64,000 nucleotides of DNA from an uncultured Eubacteriales bacterium. Lineage in GTDB: Bacteria; Bacillota; Clostridia; Lachnospirales; Lachnospiraceae. A model generated the notes under the pieces. The model searched no databases. It was not told where the DNA came from and saw nothing but the letters and a program-made list of their open reading frames with translations. Each line of letters opens with the position of its first letter. Within the stretch, counting starts at the first letter, position 1. Positions 51,796-59,544 of the stretch are shown here, piece by piece. The position numbers and the translations under genes are program-made. The stretch is taken from NCBI GenBank assembly GCA_900315015.1, contig OMXJ01000003.1:124001-188000 (forward strand), read 5' to 3'.

Positions 51796-53090
51796 ATATG
51801 TTGGCAAATCTGAGCTTATAAAACAGACAAATGCAATTTTGGATACTGAAAATCGTTTTGTATGTGTAAGCCGTCCTAGACGCTTCGGAAAATCGATGGC
51901 TGCGAATATGCTGACCGCTTATTACAGCAAGGGCTGTGATTCAAGTGAGATGTTTGCGCCGCTTAAAATATCATCAGATGACAGCTTTGAAAAGTATCTG
52001 AATAAGTACAATGTAATCCATATCAATATGGTAGAATTCTCGACAAACAATACGATTTCGGATATGATCGCTGAAATTGAAAAAACGCTTTTGTTTGATA
52101 TTCTTGATGAGTTTTCCGATTTGCGTTTTTTTGATGAAACAGGGCTTATAAGGACTATTCAGGATGTTTTCACCAAAACGAAAGTACCGTTCATTTTTAT
52201 AATCGATGAATGGGACTGCGTTTTCAGAATTAAGAAATATACATCGGACGCTCAGATCGAATACCTTAATTTCCTGAGCAATCTTCTGAAAGACAAGAGC
52301 TATGTTGCTCTTGCGTATATGACGGGTATTCTGCCAATAAAGAAGTACGGCGAGCATTCCGCGCTCAATATGTTCACCGAAATATCTATATCCGACACCA
52401 ACAGATACGCCGAATTTACAGGTTTTACCGATGATGAAGTAACTGCGCTTTGTGATAAGTATTCCGTTTCTTTTGATGACCTGAAACAGTGGTACGATGG
52501 TTATTGTGTTGATGGCATTTCCATATATAATCCTCGCGCGGTCGTTGAGAGTATCCGAGCTAAAAAGATAAGCAATTACTGGACTTCCACCGAGACCTAT
52601 GAGGCTCTGAAAGTCTATATCCAGGCGGATTTTGACGGCTTACACGACAAGGTCACCCGCATGATTGCAGGGGAGAAGATAGAGGTCAATACGGCGAAAT
52701 TCCAGAACGATATGACCACATTTGCCTCAGCTGACGATATACTCACACTGCTGATCCATCTGGGCTATCTGACATATGAAGCCTTTGGAAAAAAGGCTCT
52801 GGGCAGAGGTCTGGTATGGATACCTAATGCCGAAGTTCAGCAAGAATTCATTAACTGCATCGAGTAAGGGATTTGCAGATATCGTTCTGCTGCCTTATCA
52901 GAATACTGATAAGCCTGCTATGATAATCGAACTGAAACACGACAACTCAGCTGATACTGCTATCAGACAGATAAAAGAAAAGCGTTACACGGGAGCGCTG
53001 GCAGGATATACTGATGAAATAATTCTTGTTGGGATAAGTTATGATGATAGCAAGGGACATAGTTGCGTTATAGAAAAGGTCAAACTGTAA
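51737..53090 (+). pseudogene. AAA-ATPase/PD-(D/E)XK gene with internal deletion and frameshift
   Basis: The first frame (376 codons) has the family start FRRALNSEIYVGKSELI, Walker A SRPRRFGKSMAANML and Walker B FIFIIDEWDCVF, and ends at a TAA at 52865-52867. The nuclease end (GFADIVLLPYQNTDKPAMII with ELK) lies in another frame from about 52868 to 53090. Compared with the usual ~520-560 aa, about 80 residues between them are missing, so a deletion fused the parts out of frame. GGAGG precedes the start. Confidence 0.78.
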
Positions 53091-53197
53091 ATTGTGAGCT
53101 GTTGTACTGAATTTTGTACAGCATTATTTAGAGCCTACATCTTATTTACCTCTTATGACTACTGAAAATCACTTGAAATGAGTGAAAATGGATGAAT

Positions 53198-53240
53198 GCT
53201 CTTGAAATTATGCCTTTATGAGGAGAGACTAATTATCATA
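53198..53240. repeat. Right end of repeated AAA-ATPase unit, copy 1
   Basis: A stretch of about 42 bp (from GCTCTTGAAATTATGCC to GACTAATTATCAT) is identical to 55659-55700. It immediately abuts the dispersed 83-bp repeat. Confidence 0.88.
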
Positions 53241-53321
53241 GGGCTGTTTCATAACCCGTAAGATAAAACTTAATAGATACTTTTTAAAAGCAGGTCTTGG
53301 GATTTATACTCATATATCCTT
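53239..53321. repeat. Dispersed ~83-bp repeat, copy 2
   Basis: Matches 37123-37206. The 53091-53515 gap contains this copy, the unit end at 53198-53240, and no credible gene; the last ~190 bases before the DUF3990-like gene show nothing definite. Confidence 0.85.
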
Positions 53322-53515
53322 GTGTATTATACCACTTGAAATAACTGTAGCAATAAGCTATAATAGTATATGTAATAAGGAAGCCGAAGGGCAAGACAAA
53401 GCGTACTCGTTATATGTCTGGCGCTGCGCTGTTTGTTGCTTATGGACAGTTGGTGTACGGCGTGATTCTTGCTGAAACATGATGAATGTGGTATCATGAA
53501 AAGAGAGGTAAAAGC

Positions 53516-54181
53516 ATGGATGATATAATTCTTTATCACGGGTCAAGAGGCGGTTTGGTTGGCGACATCAAGCCTTCCAGTAGAGTTCTGTGCGATTTCG
53601 GCAAAGGCTTCTATATGGGAACAGACAAGATGCAGGCAAAAGCTCTTGTCTCCGAAAAGCGAGAGCCGATATTGTACACCTTAAAGTTCAAGCTGTCCGA
53701 GATTCCAGAAAGCAGGCTTCTTGTACTGGAAGGGCAAGATTGGCTGAACGCCGTCCTTGCAAAGAGGAAGCTCTGCGAAGAGTTCAATCGTTTGCCTTTG
53801 GCAAAGAAATGGAGAAAAGAAGTCGAAGGTTACGATGTTGTAATCGGGAAAATCGCTGATGATAAGATGCTCGATGCGATTGAGAGATTCACGTCTTATG
53901 GCATGACGGATGTGGCTCTGATTCAATGCTTGCAATCCACGAACTACGGAATGCAATATGTTGCTAAAACCGATTTTGCTTGTTCCAAGATTGCTATTCT
54001 TGCAGAAAAGACGCTGCAAGGGGCAGAGCTGCAAATGGCAAAAGAGTATGCGAGAAACGCTCGTATCAATGCGGTTCACGCAGTAGATGATGCAATTAAG
54101 AGTACAAGAGGTAAAGGGATGTACCTTGACGAAATCGTTCAGGTGGAACAATCGAAATCTAAAAGGTTAGGAAAAGGGTGA
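53516..54181 (+). CDS. DUF3990-like putative ADP-ribosyltransferase toxin
   Basis: A 221-aa protein. The N-terminus shows the DUF3990 pattern ILYHGSRGGLVGDIKPSS followed by DFGKGFYMGTDKMQAKALV, resembling the His and Tyr of ADP-ribosyltransferase folds. The family often occurs in two-gene modules of toxin-antitoxin type. GAGAGG supports ATG 53516 over 53486. The next gene starts 4 bp after its stop. Toxicity and ADP-ribosylation are inferred from the family pattern. Confidence 0.65.
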   Translation: MDDIILYHGSRGGLVGDIKPSSRVLCDFGKGFYMGTDKMQAKALVSEKREPILYTLKFKLSEIPESRLLVLEGQDWLNAVLAKRKLCEEFNRLPLAKKWRKEVEGYDVVIGKIADDKMLDAIERFTSYGMTDVALIQCLQSTNYGMQYVAKTDFACSKIAILAEKTLQGAELQMAKEYARNARINAVHAVDDAIKSTRGKGMYLDEIVQVEQSKSKRLGKG

Positions 54182-54185
54182 TGAT

Positions 54186-54617
54186 ATGGATAGAATCGAA
54201 CAGAAGATATGCAACACGCAAAAAAACATTTTTTCGTTTGCAGCGAAAAAAGGATATTCTGTAAAGAGCTTCTGTGAAGCATTCCTGAACTCCGATTTTT
54301 GCGCTGAAGCATTCGATACAGAGTATTCGAGGTATCAGTTTGAGACTCCGATGGAATGTATGGACTTTCTCATTCCAGAGATTGAAGGAAAGGTGGAAAA
54401 GTCTGATTATGCGGATGTTGAAACTGCGGGATATGTCGGATTGATGTACCGCTATCTGTATTTCGCCACTCCATACACAAGCAGAGAACTTGCAGAAAGA
54501 GTTCCTTTTGATGTGGTTGCGTCCACATTAGACGTATCGGCGGTAAAAGGAGAGCATTTGGTTATTGAAGATATTTGTACAGAATGCGGTCTTGAATACT
54601 TCCCTGATAAAGTATAA
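54186..54617 (+). CDS. Partner of DUF3990-like gene, putative antitoxin
   Basis: A 143-aa acidic protein, family not recognised. It has helical sequence (FSFAAKKGYSVKSFCEAFLN) and a Cys pair near the end (CTECGLEYFPDKV). Spacing of 4 bp to the upstream gene and a shared terminator make a two-gene module. An antitoxin role is inferred only from arrangement. Confidence 0.6.
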   Translation: MDRIEQKICNTQKNIFSFAAKKGYSVKSFCEAFLNSDFCAEAFDTEYSRYQFETPMECMDFLIPEIEGKVEKSDYADVETAGYVGLMYRYLYFATPYTSRELAERVPFDVVASTLDVSAVKGEHLVIEDICTECGLEYFPDKV

Positions 54618-54677
54618 AGCACGGAAGTAAGCCGACGTTCTGAATCAGTAAAAAGCCAAATATGACAAAACGAAGGA

Positions 54678-54706
54678 TTGCCCCAATCATTTTGGGGCAA
54701 TTTTGT
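54678..54706 (+). terminator. Terminator of the DUF3990-like module
   Basis: TTGCCCCAA pairs perfectly with TTGGGGCAA around a 5-nt loop, followed by TTTTG. Confidence 0.9.
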
Positions 54707-54870
54707 TTATTCTGCGAATTGAATAATACACACGATAGGTATATAATAGGAGTATAGAATCTTTTGGGAGTTTCCCATCTTTCTGCTCCGTTCGGAGCAT
54801 ATTTCCATAATAAAAAACTGAATAAAGTGAAGTGATTTTCAAATGAAAAACGCCAATTTTCAAAAGGTGA

Positions 54871-55245
54871 AAATATGATTATCAATTTCGGGACTACGGC
54901 ATATACACAGATAACACTGAGGCAACTTCAACAACTACAGTATACAGTAACGAATCGCTTATTTCAGTAAACGCAATAAAAACAATCGCTGAAACTGAGC
55001 GCTTTGAAAGTTTATGGATAGTTGATACAACGAGTATGAAATCGGATGATTCCAATGCGAGCGTTCCTTATGGAAGTCGATATGAGATAAGCTATAACGG
55101 CTCACAATACCAATTTTGCTACACAAACAGCTATAAAAAAGATGTGAAAGATGGAAAAATTGGACAGCCTAACGATAATATTACTTGCGATTTATCCGAA
55201 GAAAAAGCATTGGGTTTCAGGGAAAAAATAGCTATGAAGAGATAA
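54871..55245 (+). pseudogene. 5'-truncated gene remnant
   Basis: A reading frame open for 124 codons from just after a TGA (54868-54870), without a start codon until ATG 55036. It encodes a Ser/Thr-rich, extracellular-looking sequence (YDYQFRDYGIYTDNTEATST start, CDLSEEKALGFREK end). It is best read as the 3' part of a larger, deleted gene; family not recognised. Confidence 0.5.
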
Positions 55246-55364
55246 CGAACACGAAAATTGCATAACAAACGATTACAAATAGATATGAACACCTATTTTA
55301 TGATGGAGTATAGTTCCCGAAATACAACAAGCCTGACTGCGAGAAGATCGACTAGGAAAAGAAC

Positions 55365-55392
55365 GTAAGGTAGACAAGCTTGTTCACCTTAC
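55365..55392. repeat. 28-bp imperfect palindrome
   Basis: GTAAGGTAGACAAGCTTGTT and CACCTTAC together form a 28-bp inverted repeat with two mismatched pairs, in a stretch of gene debris (55246-55436) where no other feature is seen. It could be a transposon end remnant or operator. Confidence 0.5.
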
Positions 55393-55436
55393 AATAAACG
55401 GTGAGAAGATAGTAACTACCGACAATCTTTTATGAT

Positions 55437-55700
55437 ACAGTGTGGTGAAAAGGGGTGTTGCCGTTGCATAGCCCATTTACAATTCATATCATCTATGTTA
55501 CAATATAAGATATAGATATATTTAGGAGGCGGTAATATGGGTAATTATCTTAACCCGGATAACATCGATTTTCGCAGGGCTTTAAACTCGGAGATCAGAG
55601 CTTTTGTGCCTTATTCAGTTTTCGTTGAATTTTGAGCTGTCATATGGCCTGCAGCTGTGCTCTTGAAATTATGCCTTTATGAGGAGAGACTAATTATCAT
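55437..55700. repeat. Internally deleted second copy of AAA-ATPase unit
   Basis: 55437-55595 repeats the leader and first ~20 codons of the broken AAA-ATPase gene, and 55659-55700 repeats the unit's right end. About 1.4 kb present in copy 1 is replaced by 63 bp of unrelated sequence. The result is a short non-autonomous-looking derivative. It abuts the promoter of the next native gene. Confidence 0.85.
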
Positions 55701-55707
55701 TTTTTAC

Positions 55708-55736
55708 TTGAAAAAATATAAATAATATGTTAAAAT
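55708..55736 (+). promoter_or_regulatory. Promoter of phosphoribosyltransferase-like gene
   Basis: TTGAAA, 17-bp spacer, TAAAAT, starting 7 bp after the repeat end. Confidence 0.65.
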
Positions 55737-55804
55737 ATTTATGCATTGTTAATAAAGGTAGCGATGGTTGATATTTAAAATATTTTGTTTAGGAGGGCTT
55801 TATT

Positions 55805-56440
55805 ATGCAGTCATATAGTGTAGTTTCTAAGTACAATAATCTTATTCAGTTAGAGGTAACACCAGGTCATTTTGCAACATCATCCTCTCATGTAAACAAT
55901 TATATTGATCTCACATCAATGAAATCAAGTATTAAAAAGGCTAGAGCAGTAGCTCAGGCAATGGTATCAGAAATAGAAACCTTCAAGGAGGTAGATACAA
56001 TTATCTGTATGGATGGCACAAATGTTATTGGAGCCTTCCTTGCACGTGAGCTTGCAAAGCCAGAACGTTTTTCTGTTAATTCGAATAAGGACATCAACGT
56101 TATTACACCTTCACAGAATTCAAACGGACAGCTTACCTTTAGGGATAATGTTATTCCTACTGTACGCGGTAAGAATGTTCTGCTTGTTCTTTCAACAGCA
56201 TCAACAGGTCATACAGTAGAAAAATCACTTGAATGTATTGAATATTATGGCGGAAAAATTGCTCATATTTCTGCTTTATTCAGTGGTGTAGATACGATAG
56301 CAGGTCATAAGATCAATTATATTTTTAAGCCATCGGATATTGAAGGCTATGCTTCATACGAGCCGGGCGATTGTCCATTGTGCAAACAGAATAAGAAGAT
56401 TGATGGAATTGTATCTGTGCATGGTCTTACCCATGTTTAA
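55805..56440 (+). CDS. Phosphoribosyltransferase-like protein with altered PRPP loop
   Basis: A 211-aa protein with the Rossmann-like pattern of orotate-type phosphoribosyltransferases: TIICMDGTNVIGAFLARELA and the loop region NVLLVLSTASTGHTVEKSLE. The two adjacent acidic residues that normally bind PRPP-Mg (as in VVDD...TTG) are replaced by hydrophobic and Ser residues. A C-terminal CPLCKQNKK adds a possible half zinc site. It may bind a nucleotide without transferase activity. AGGAGGG precedes the start; monocistronic. Confidence 0.7.
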   Translation: MQSYSVVSKYNNLIQLEVTPGHFATSSSHVNNYIDLTSMKSSIKKARAVAQAMVSEIETFKEVDTIICMDGTNVIGAFLARELAKPERFSVNSNKDINVITPSQNSNGQLTFRDNVIPTVRGKNVLLVLSTASTGHTVEKSLECIEYYGGKIAHISALFSGVDTIAGHKINYIFKPSDIEGYASYEPGDCPLCKQNKKIDGIVSVHGLTHV

Positions 56441-56506
56441 ACTAGAAGATTTAAAAGTATTATAGTAGTTTTGGTTATAAGAAAAGACATTTGAAAATAA
56501 ATATCA

Positions 56507-56565
56507 AGTACCCTCTTTACTGAGATGTACCCGTAACACGGGGAAATAGTTAGGAGGGTGCTTTT
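56507..56565 (+). terminator. Nested-hairpin terminator
   Basis: An outer stem (ACCCTC with GAGGGT) encloses an inner CCCG-TAACA-CGGG hairpin and is followed by GCTTTTG. It is a likely terminator; the nested form is unusual. Confidence 0.55.
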
Positions 56566-56630
56566 GCTGTTGACTAAATTATATACAAGTAGTTTAGTAA
56601 TTTAACAGTGTTTAATTTGCGTTCTTGAGG

Positions 56631-56659
56631 TTGAGTTTAACCTTTTAAAATGGTATAAT
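56631..56659 (+). promoter_or_regulatory. Promoter of YbjN-like gene
   Basis: TTGAGT, 17-bp spacer, TATAAT, about 38 bp before the start codon. Confidence 0.7.
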
Positions 56660-56696
56660 ATACTTAGCGAATTTATTAAATTATGGGGGGTTTACT

Positions 56697-57212
56697 ATGG
56701 ACGAAGAGGGAAATGAATTTATTAATGAAGCCATGGCTAATACCAGAAGGAATTTTGAGCAGACCTGTTTAATTCTTAATAATATTGGCTATAAATATCA
56801 GATTTTACGAGAAGACGATGAAAAGGCAGAGTATGCAGTAAATTTCATCATACAGGGTGAAGATCTGCCAATGGGATTTATAGTCGAATTTTCAGCGTTT
56901 CCAGAGAATATGCTTATATTCAGCCCGATTCCGGTTTCTATACCAGAGGAAAAGAAGGTTGAAGTTGCTCTTGCCATCATTACGGCAAATCACAGAAGAA
57001 AGTTCGGTGAATTTGATTTTGATATTGTTAAGGGCAATATTATGTTCAAGCTCTCGACCTGCTTGATTAATAATGCAGTGACAGAGAGCATGTTTACAGT
57101 CCTGCTTCACTTAGCGGTACAGGTAGTAGATGCTTTTAATGAGAAGTTCGTGATGCTTGTAAAGGATCTTATTACCATAGACGGCTTTGCCAGCTTCGCA
57201 GAAGAGCATTAA
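56697..57212 (+). CDS. YbjN-like protein
   Basis: A 171-aa acidic protein with an alpha/beta chaperone-like pattern (LILNNIGYKYQILRED, FIVEFSAFPENMLIFSP, KVEVALAIITANHRRKFGEFD) resembling YbjN, a fold related to secretion chaperones. GGGGG precedes the start. It is followed 67 bp later by a GTPase gene, possibly co-transcribed. Function unknown. Confidence 0.65.
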   Translation: MDEEGNEFINEAMANTRRNFEQTCLILNNIGYKYQILREDDEKAEYAVNFIIQGEDLPMGFIVEFSAFPENMLIFSPIPVSIPEEKKVEVALAIITANHRRKFGEFDFDIVKGNIMFKLSTCLINNAVTESMFTVLLHLAVQVVDAFNEKFVMLVKDLITIDGFASFAEEH

Positions 57213-57279
57213 AGCATTAATTTGTGGTAAATGGAAACATTACAAGGGATAATAGGCAGTTGTAGAAAGGGGAACTACC

Positions 57280-58437
57280 ATGGAAAAGGGAAATGTATTG
57301 ATAATGGGTAATTCGGGTGTAGGTAAATCTACACTTATTAATTCTGTGCTTGGAAAGGAAGTTGCTAAGACAAGCTGGGGACCATCGAGTACAACTTCTC
57401 GAATAGACTCCTATGAAAATGACGAAATACCTTTCAGACTTATAGATACAATAGGCTTTGAGCCATCCTTTATTAAGGAACAGAAGGCCATTAATGCAGT
57501 AAAGAAATGGACAAAAGACGGAGTTAAGGACGGAAAAGAAGAAAAGAAGATAAATGTAATCTGGTTCTGTATAGAAGGAACCACTGGTAAGCTTTTCCCT
57601 AAGACTCTGAAAAATCTTGCAAGTGCTACCTCGGTATGGAAATCAGTGCCGGTTATTATTGTAATTACAAAATCTTATTCTGTTCCTGATAGGGAAAAGA
57701 ATTTAGAAATGGTGAATAAGGTACTTGAGAAAAATACCAAGATTGCGGAAAGAGTACGTGCTGTTATACCAGTAGTTTCAATGGTATATAGATTAAATGA
57801 TACGGCTTTTGCACCGGTAGATGGAATAACAGAGTTAATAGATGCTACAAATGAGGCTCTTCCAGAAGGGATAAAGGCTGCTGAAAAGGATGTCAGTGCC
57901 TATAAGCTGTCTAGAAAAAGAATATTTGCGCAGAGCGTAATAGGCGTTTCAACGGCTTCAGGGGCAGTGATAGGCGCAGTGCCTATTCCTATTGCAGATG
58001 CGTTTATTCTTACGCCTCTAGAAACTGTAGAAATAAATAGTATAGCATCGATTTATGGAATAAAGAAAACTGAAAAATCCAAGGTAGTGATGACTACCAT
58101 TGTTGAAATAGGAACTGTAAGTGTGGCGGCAAAGGCCATAATAAGTGCACTAAAAGCCATACCTGGAGTAAATTTAGCTGCTAGTGTGTTAAATGCCATA
58201 ATAGCAGGCTCAATCGTAGCAGCAATAGGTGAAGGAAGTGCAAATGTATTCGAAAAAATCTATACAGGTGAGAAATCTGAAGATGATATCGAATGGATTA
58301 CGAAGACCATAGAAGAAAAGATTTCCAAGGATCTTATAAATACTGTAAAATCCATTACTGATAAGGTATCTAGCGCTAGTTCACCAAAGGAAATAGCTGA
58401 TGCTATTATTGAAGTGTTTTTTAAGGACAAAAAATAA
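57280..58437 (+). CDS. Dynamin/Era-like GTPase with membrane-inserting C-terminus
   Basis: A 385-aa protein. G1 is GNSGVGKS (10-17), G3 is DTIGF, and G4 is altered to TKSY (usually NKxD/TKxD), which may lower guanine specificity. The C-terminal half is Ala/Ile/Val-rich with amphipathic and hydrophobic helices (SVIGVSTASGAVIGAVPIPI and AASVLNAIIAGSIVAAI), typical of the DUF697 type that associates with membranes. GGGG precedes the start. It may respond to envelope stress; no substrate is known. Confidence 0.82.
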   Translation: MEKGNVLIMGNSGVGKSTLINSVLGKEVAKTSWGPSSTTSRIDSYENDEIPFRLIDTIGFEPSFIKEQKAINAVKKWTKDGVKDGKEEKKINVIWFCIEGTTGKLFPKTLKNLASATSVWKSVPVIIVITKSYSVPDREKNLEMVNKVLEKNTKIAERVRAVIPVVSMVYRLNDTAFAPVDGITELIDATNEALPEGIKAAEKDVSAYKLSRKRIFAQSVIGVSTASGAVIGAVPIPIADAFILTPLETVEINSIASIYGIKKTEKSKVVMTTIVEIGTVSVAAKAIISALKAIPGVNLAASVLNAIIAGSIVAAIGEGSANVFEKIYTGEKSEDDIEWITKTIEEKISKDLINTVKSITDKVSSASSPKEIADAIIEVFFKDKK

Positions 58438-58453
58438 TATCAAATAATAATTG

Positions 58454-58485
58454 AGGACTGCTGTTTCAAAATAGCAGTCCTTTTA
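58454..58485 (+). terminator. Terminator of GTPase gene
   Basis: AGGACTGCT pairs perfectly with AGCAGTCCT and is followed by TTTTA. Confidence 0.9.
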
Positions 58486-58589
58486 TGATGTTTTTATGAA
58501 TTTGACTTTTTCTACAATTTGTAATATAATCGTGAAGGTGAGAAAGGCAAAGCCTTTCATCATTTTATGGAAAGAAAAGGGAGATTCTA

Positions 58590-59318
58590 ATGAAGAAGAA
58601 GTTTTTATCATTACTTTTAGCTGGAGTAGTTGCTGTAAGTATGACAGGATGTAGTGAAGCTGCAAAGGAGCAGAAAGAGACAACGGCGGTTACTACAACA
58701 AGAACCACAGCTGTTGAATTTGCAGATGATGAGGCAAGTTCAGAAGGTGGTAACTATATCAGCCCTAAAGGTGAGGTAGTTCTTGGTGAATATAAAGGTG
58801 TGTCTGCTGTTAAAACTGATAATGGTCAGTCAACTTCTACAGATAAAGATTGGCAGGAGAGAGTTATGCTTAAGGTTATTTTAAATTCAACCTATACAGG
58901 ACTTTCACATGCTGATATACAGGATTATGTTGATGAGACACTTGAATTTAATAAGAAGATATGTGATGATGGTGGATATGAATTCGGAGAATATCTTGCT
59001 CTTACCTATGATATGTCAGAAGATGAGTTTGAGGATGCAGTAAAGGCTACAGGCGAATATATGGTTAAGCTGAATCTTGCATTAAATAAGATAGCAGAAA
59101 AGGAAAATTTTTCTATTAATGCAGATGAACTTAAGGCCGGTGCTGAAACGTATGCAGGCCTTTATGGCTATGAAGATGTAGATAGTTTTAAAAAGGTTGT
59201 TTCTGATGATGTTTTAACTCAGATGCTTCTTAATGATAAAGCATATAACTATGTAATAGAAAATGCTGTAACTGAACAGGTACAGGTAGAAACTACAGTA
59301 GTAAATGGAGCTGAATAA
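58590..59318 (+). CDS. Trigger-factor-like chaperone lipoprotein
   Basis: A 242-aa lipoprotein with signal ending MTGC (Cys21) and a Thr-rich linker. The rest is all-helical and resembles the C-terminal peptide-binding arms of trigger factor/SurA (VVLGEYKGVSAV at the start, then LNLALNKIAEKENFSINADE), without a peptidyl-prolyl isomerase domain. It could be an extracellular holdase for secreted proteins. AAGGGAG precedes the start. Confidence 0.7.
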   Translation: MKKKFLSLLLAGVVAVSMTGCSEAAKEQKETTAVTTTRTTAVEFADDEASSEGGNYISPKGEVVLGEYKGVSAVKTDNGQSTSTDKDWQERVMLKVILNSTYTGLSHADIQDYVDETLEFNKKICDDGGYEFGEYLALTYDMSEDEFEDAVKATGEYMVKLNLALNKIAEKENFSINADELKAGAETYAGLYGYEDVDSFKKVVSDDVLTQMLLNDKAYNYVIENAVTEQVQVETTVVNGAE

Positions 59319-59334
59319 ATAATAGTTTTTGATG

Positions 59335-59381
59335 GCTGACGTTTATGCGAAAATATGCATAAAACGTCAGCTTTTTTTATA
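59335..59381 (+). terminator. Strong terminator
   Basis: GCTGACGTTTATGC pairs with GCATAAAACGTCAGC (one bulge) and runs into seven Ts. Confidence 0.92.
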
Positions 59382-59471
59382 CATAAAAATTTTTGCTAAT
59401 ACTTTCTGTATTTTCGTCAAATTTTCGCGGTATTTTCGCAAAATTTCGTGACTACCAATTTTGCATGCTTA

Positions 59472-59527
59472 TTGACATTTTTATAACAATAACATATAAT
59501 TTATGTAATATCGAAATCGTTTTCGAT
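59472..59527 (+). promoter_or_regulatory. Perfect consensus promoter with LacI-type operator
   Basis: TTGACA (59472-59477), a 17-bp spacer and TATAAT (59495-59500), the only fully consensus promoter noticed in the window. At 59510-59527 lies the palindrome ATCGAAA-TCGT-TTTCGAT, a CG-centred 18-bp site of the form bound by LacI-family repressors, placed just past the transcript start. Confidence 0.75.
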
Positions 59528-59544
59528 TGAATGCGAGGAAAAAA

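Noticed and set aside
52776-53090. Separate 104-aa gene downstream of the AAA-ATPase frame
   Set aside because: Its useful part is the nuclease end of the same family, displaced by a frameshift and deletion, so it is merged into the pseudogene.
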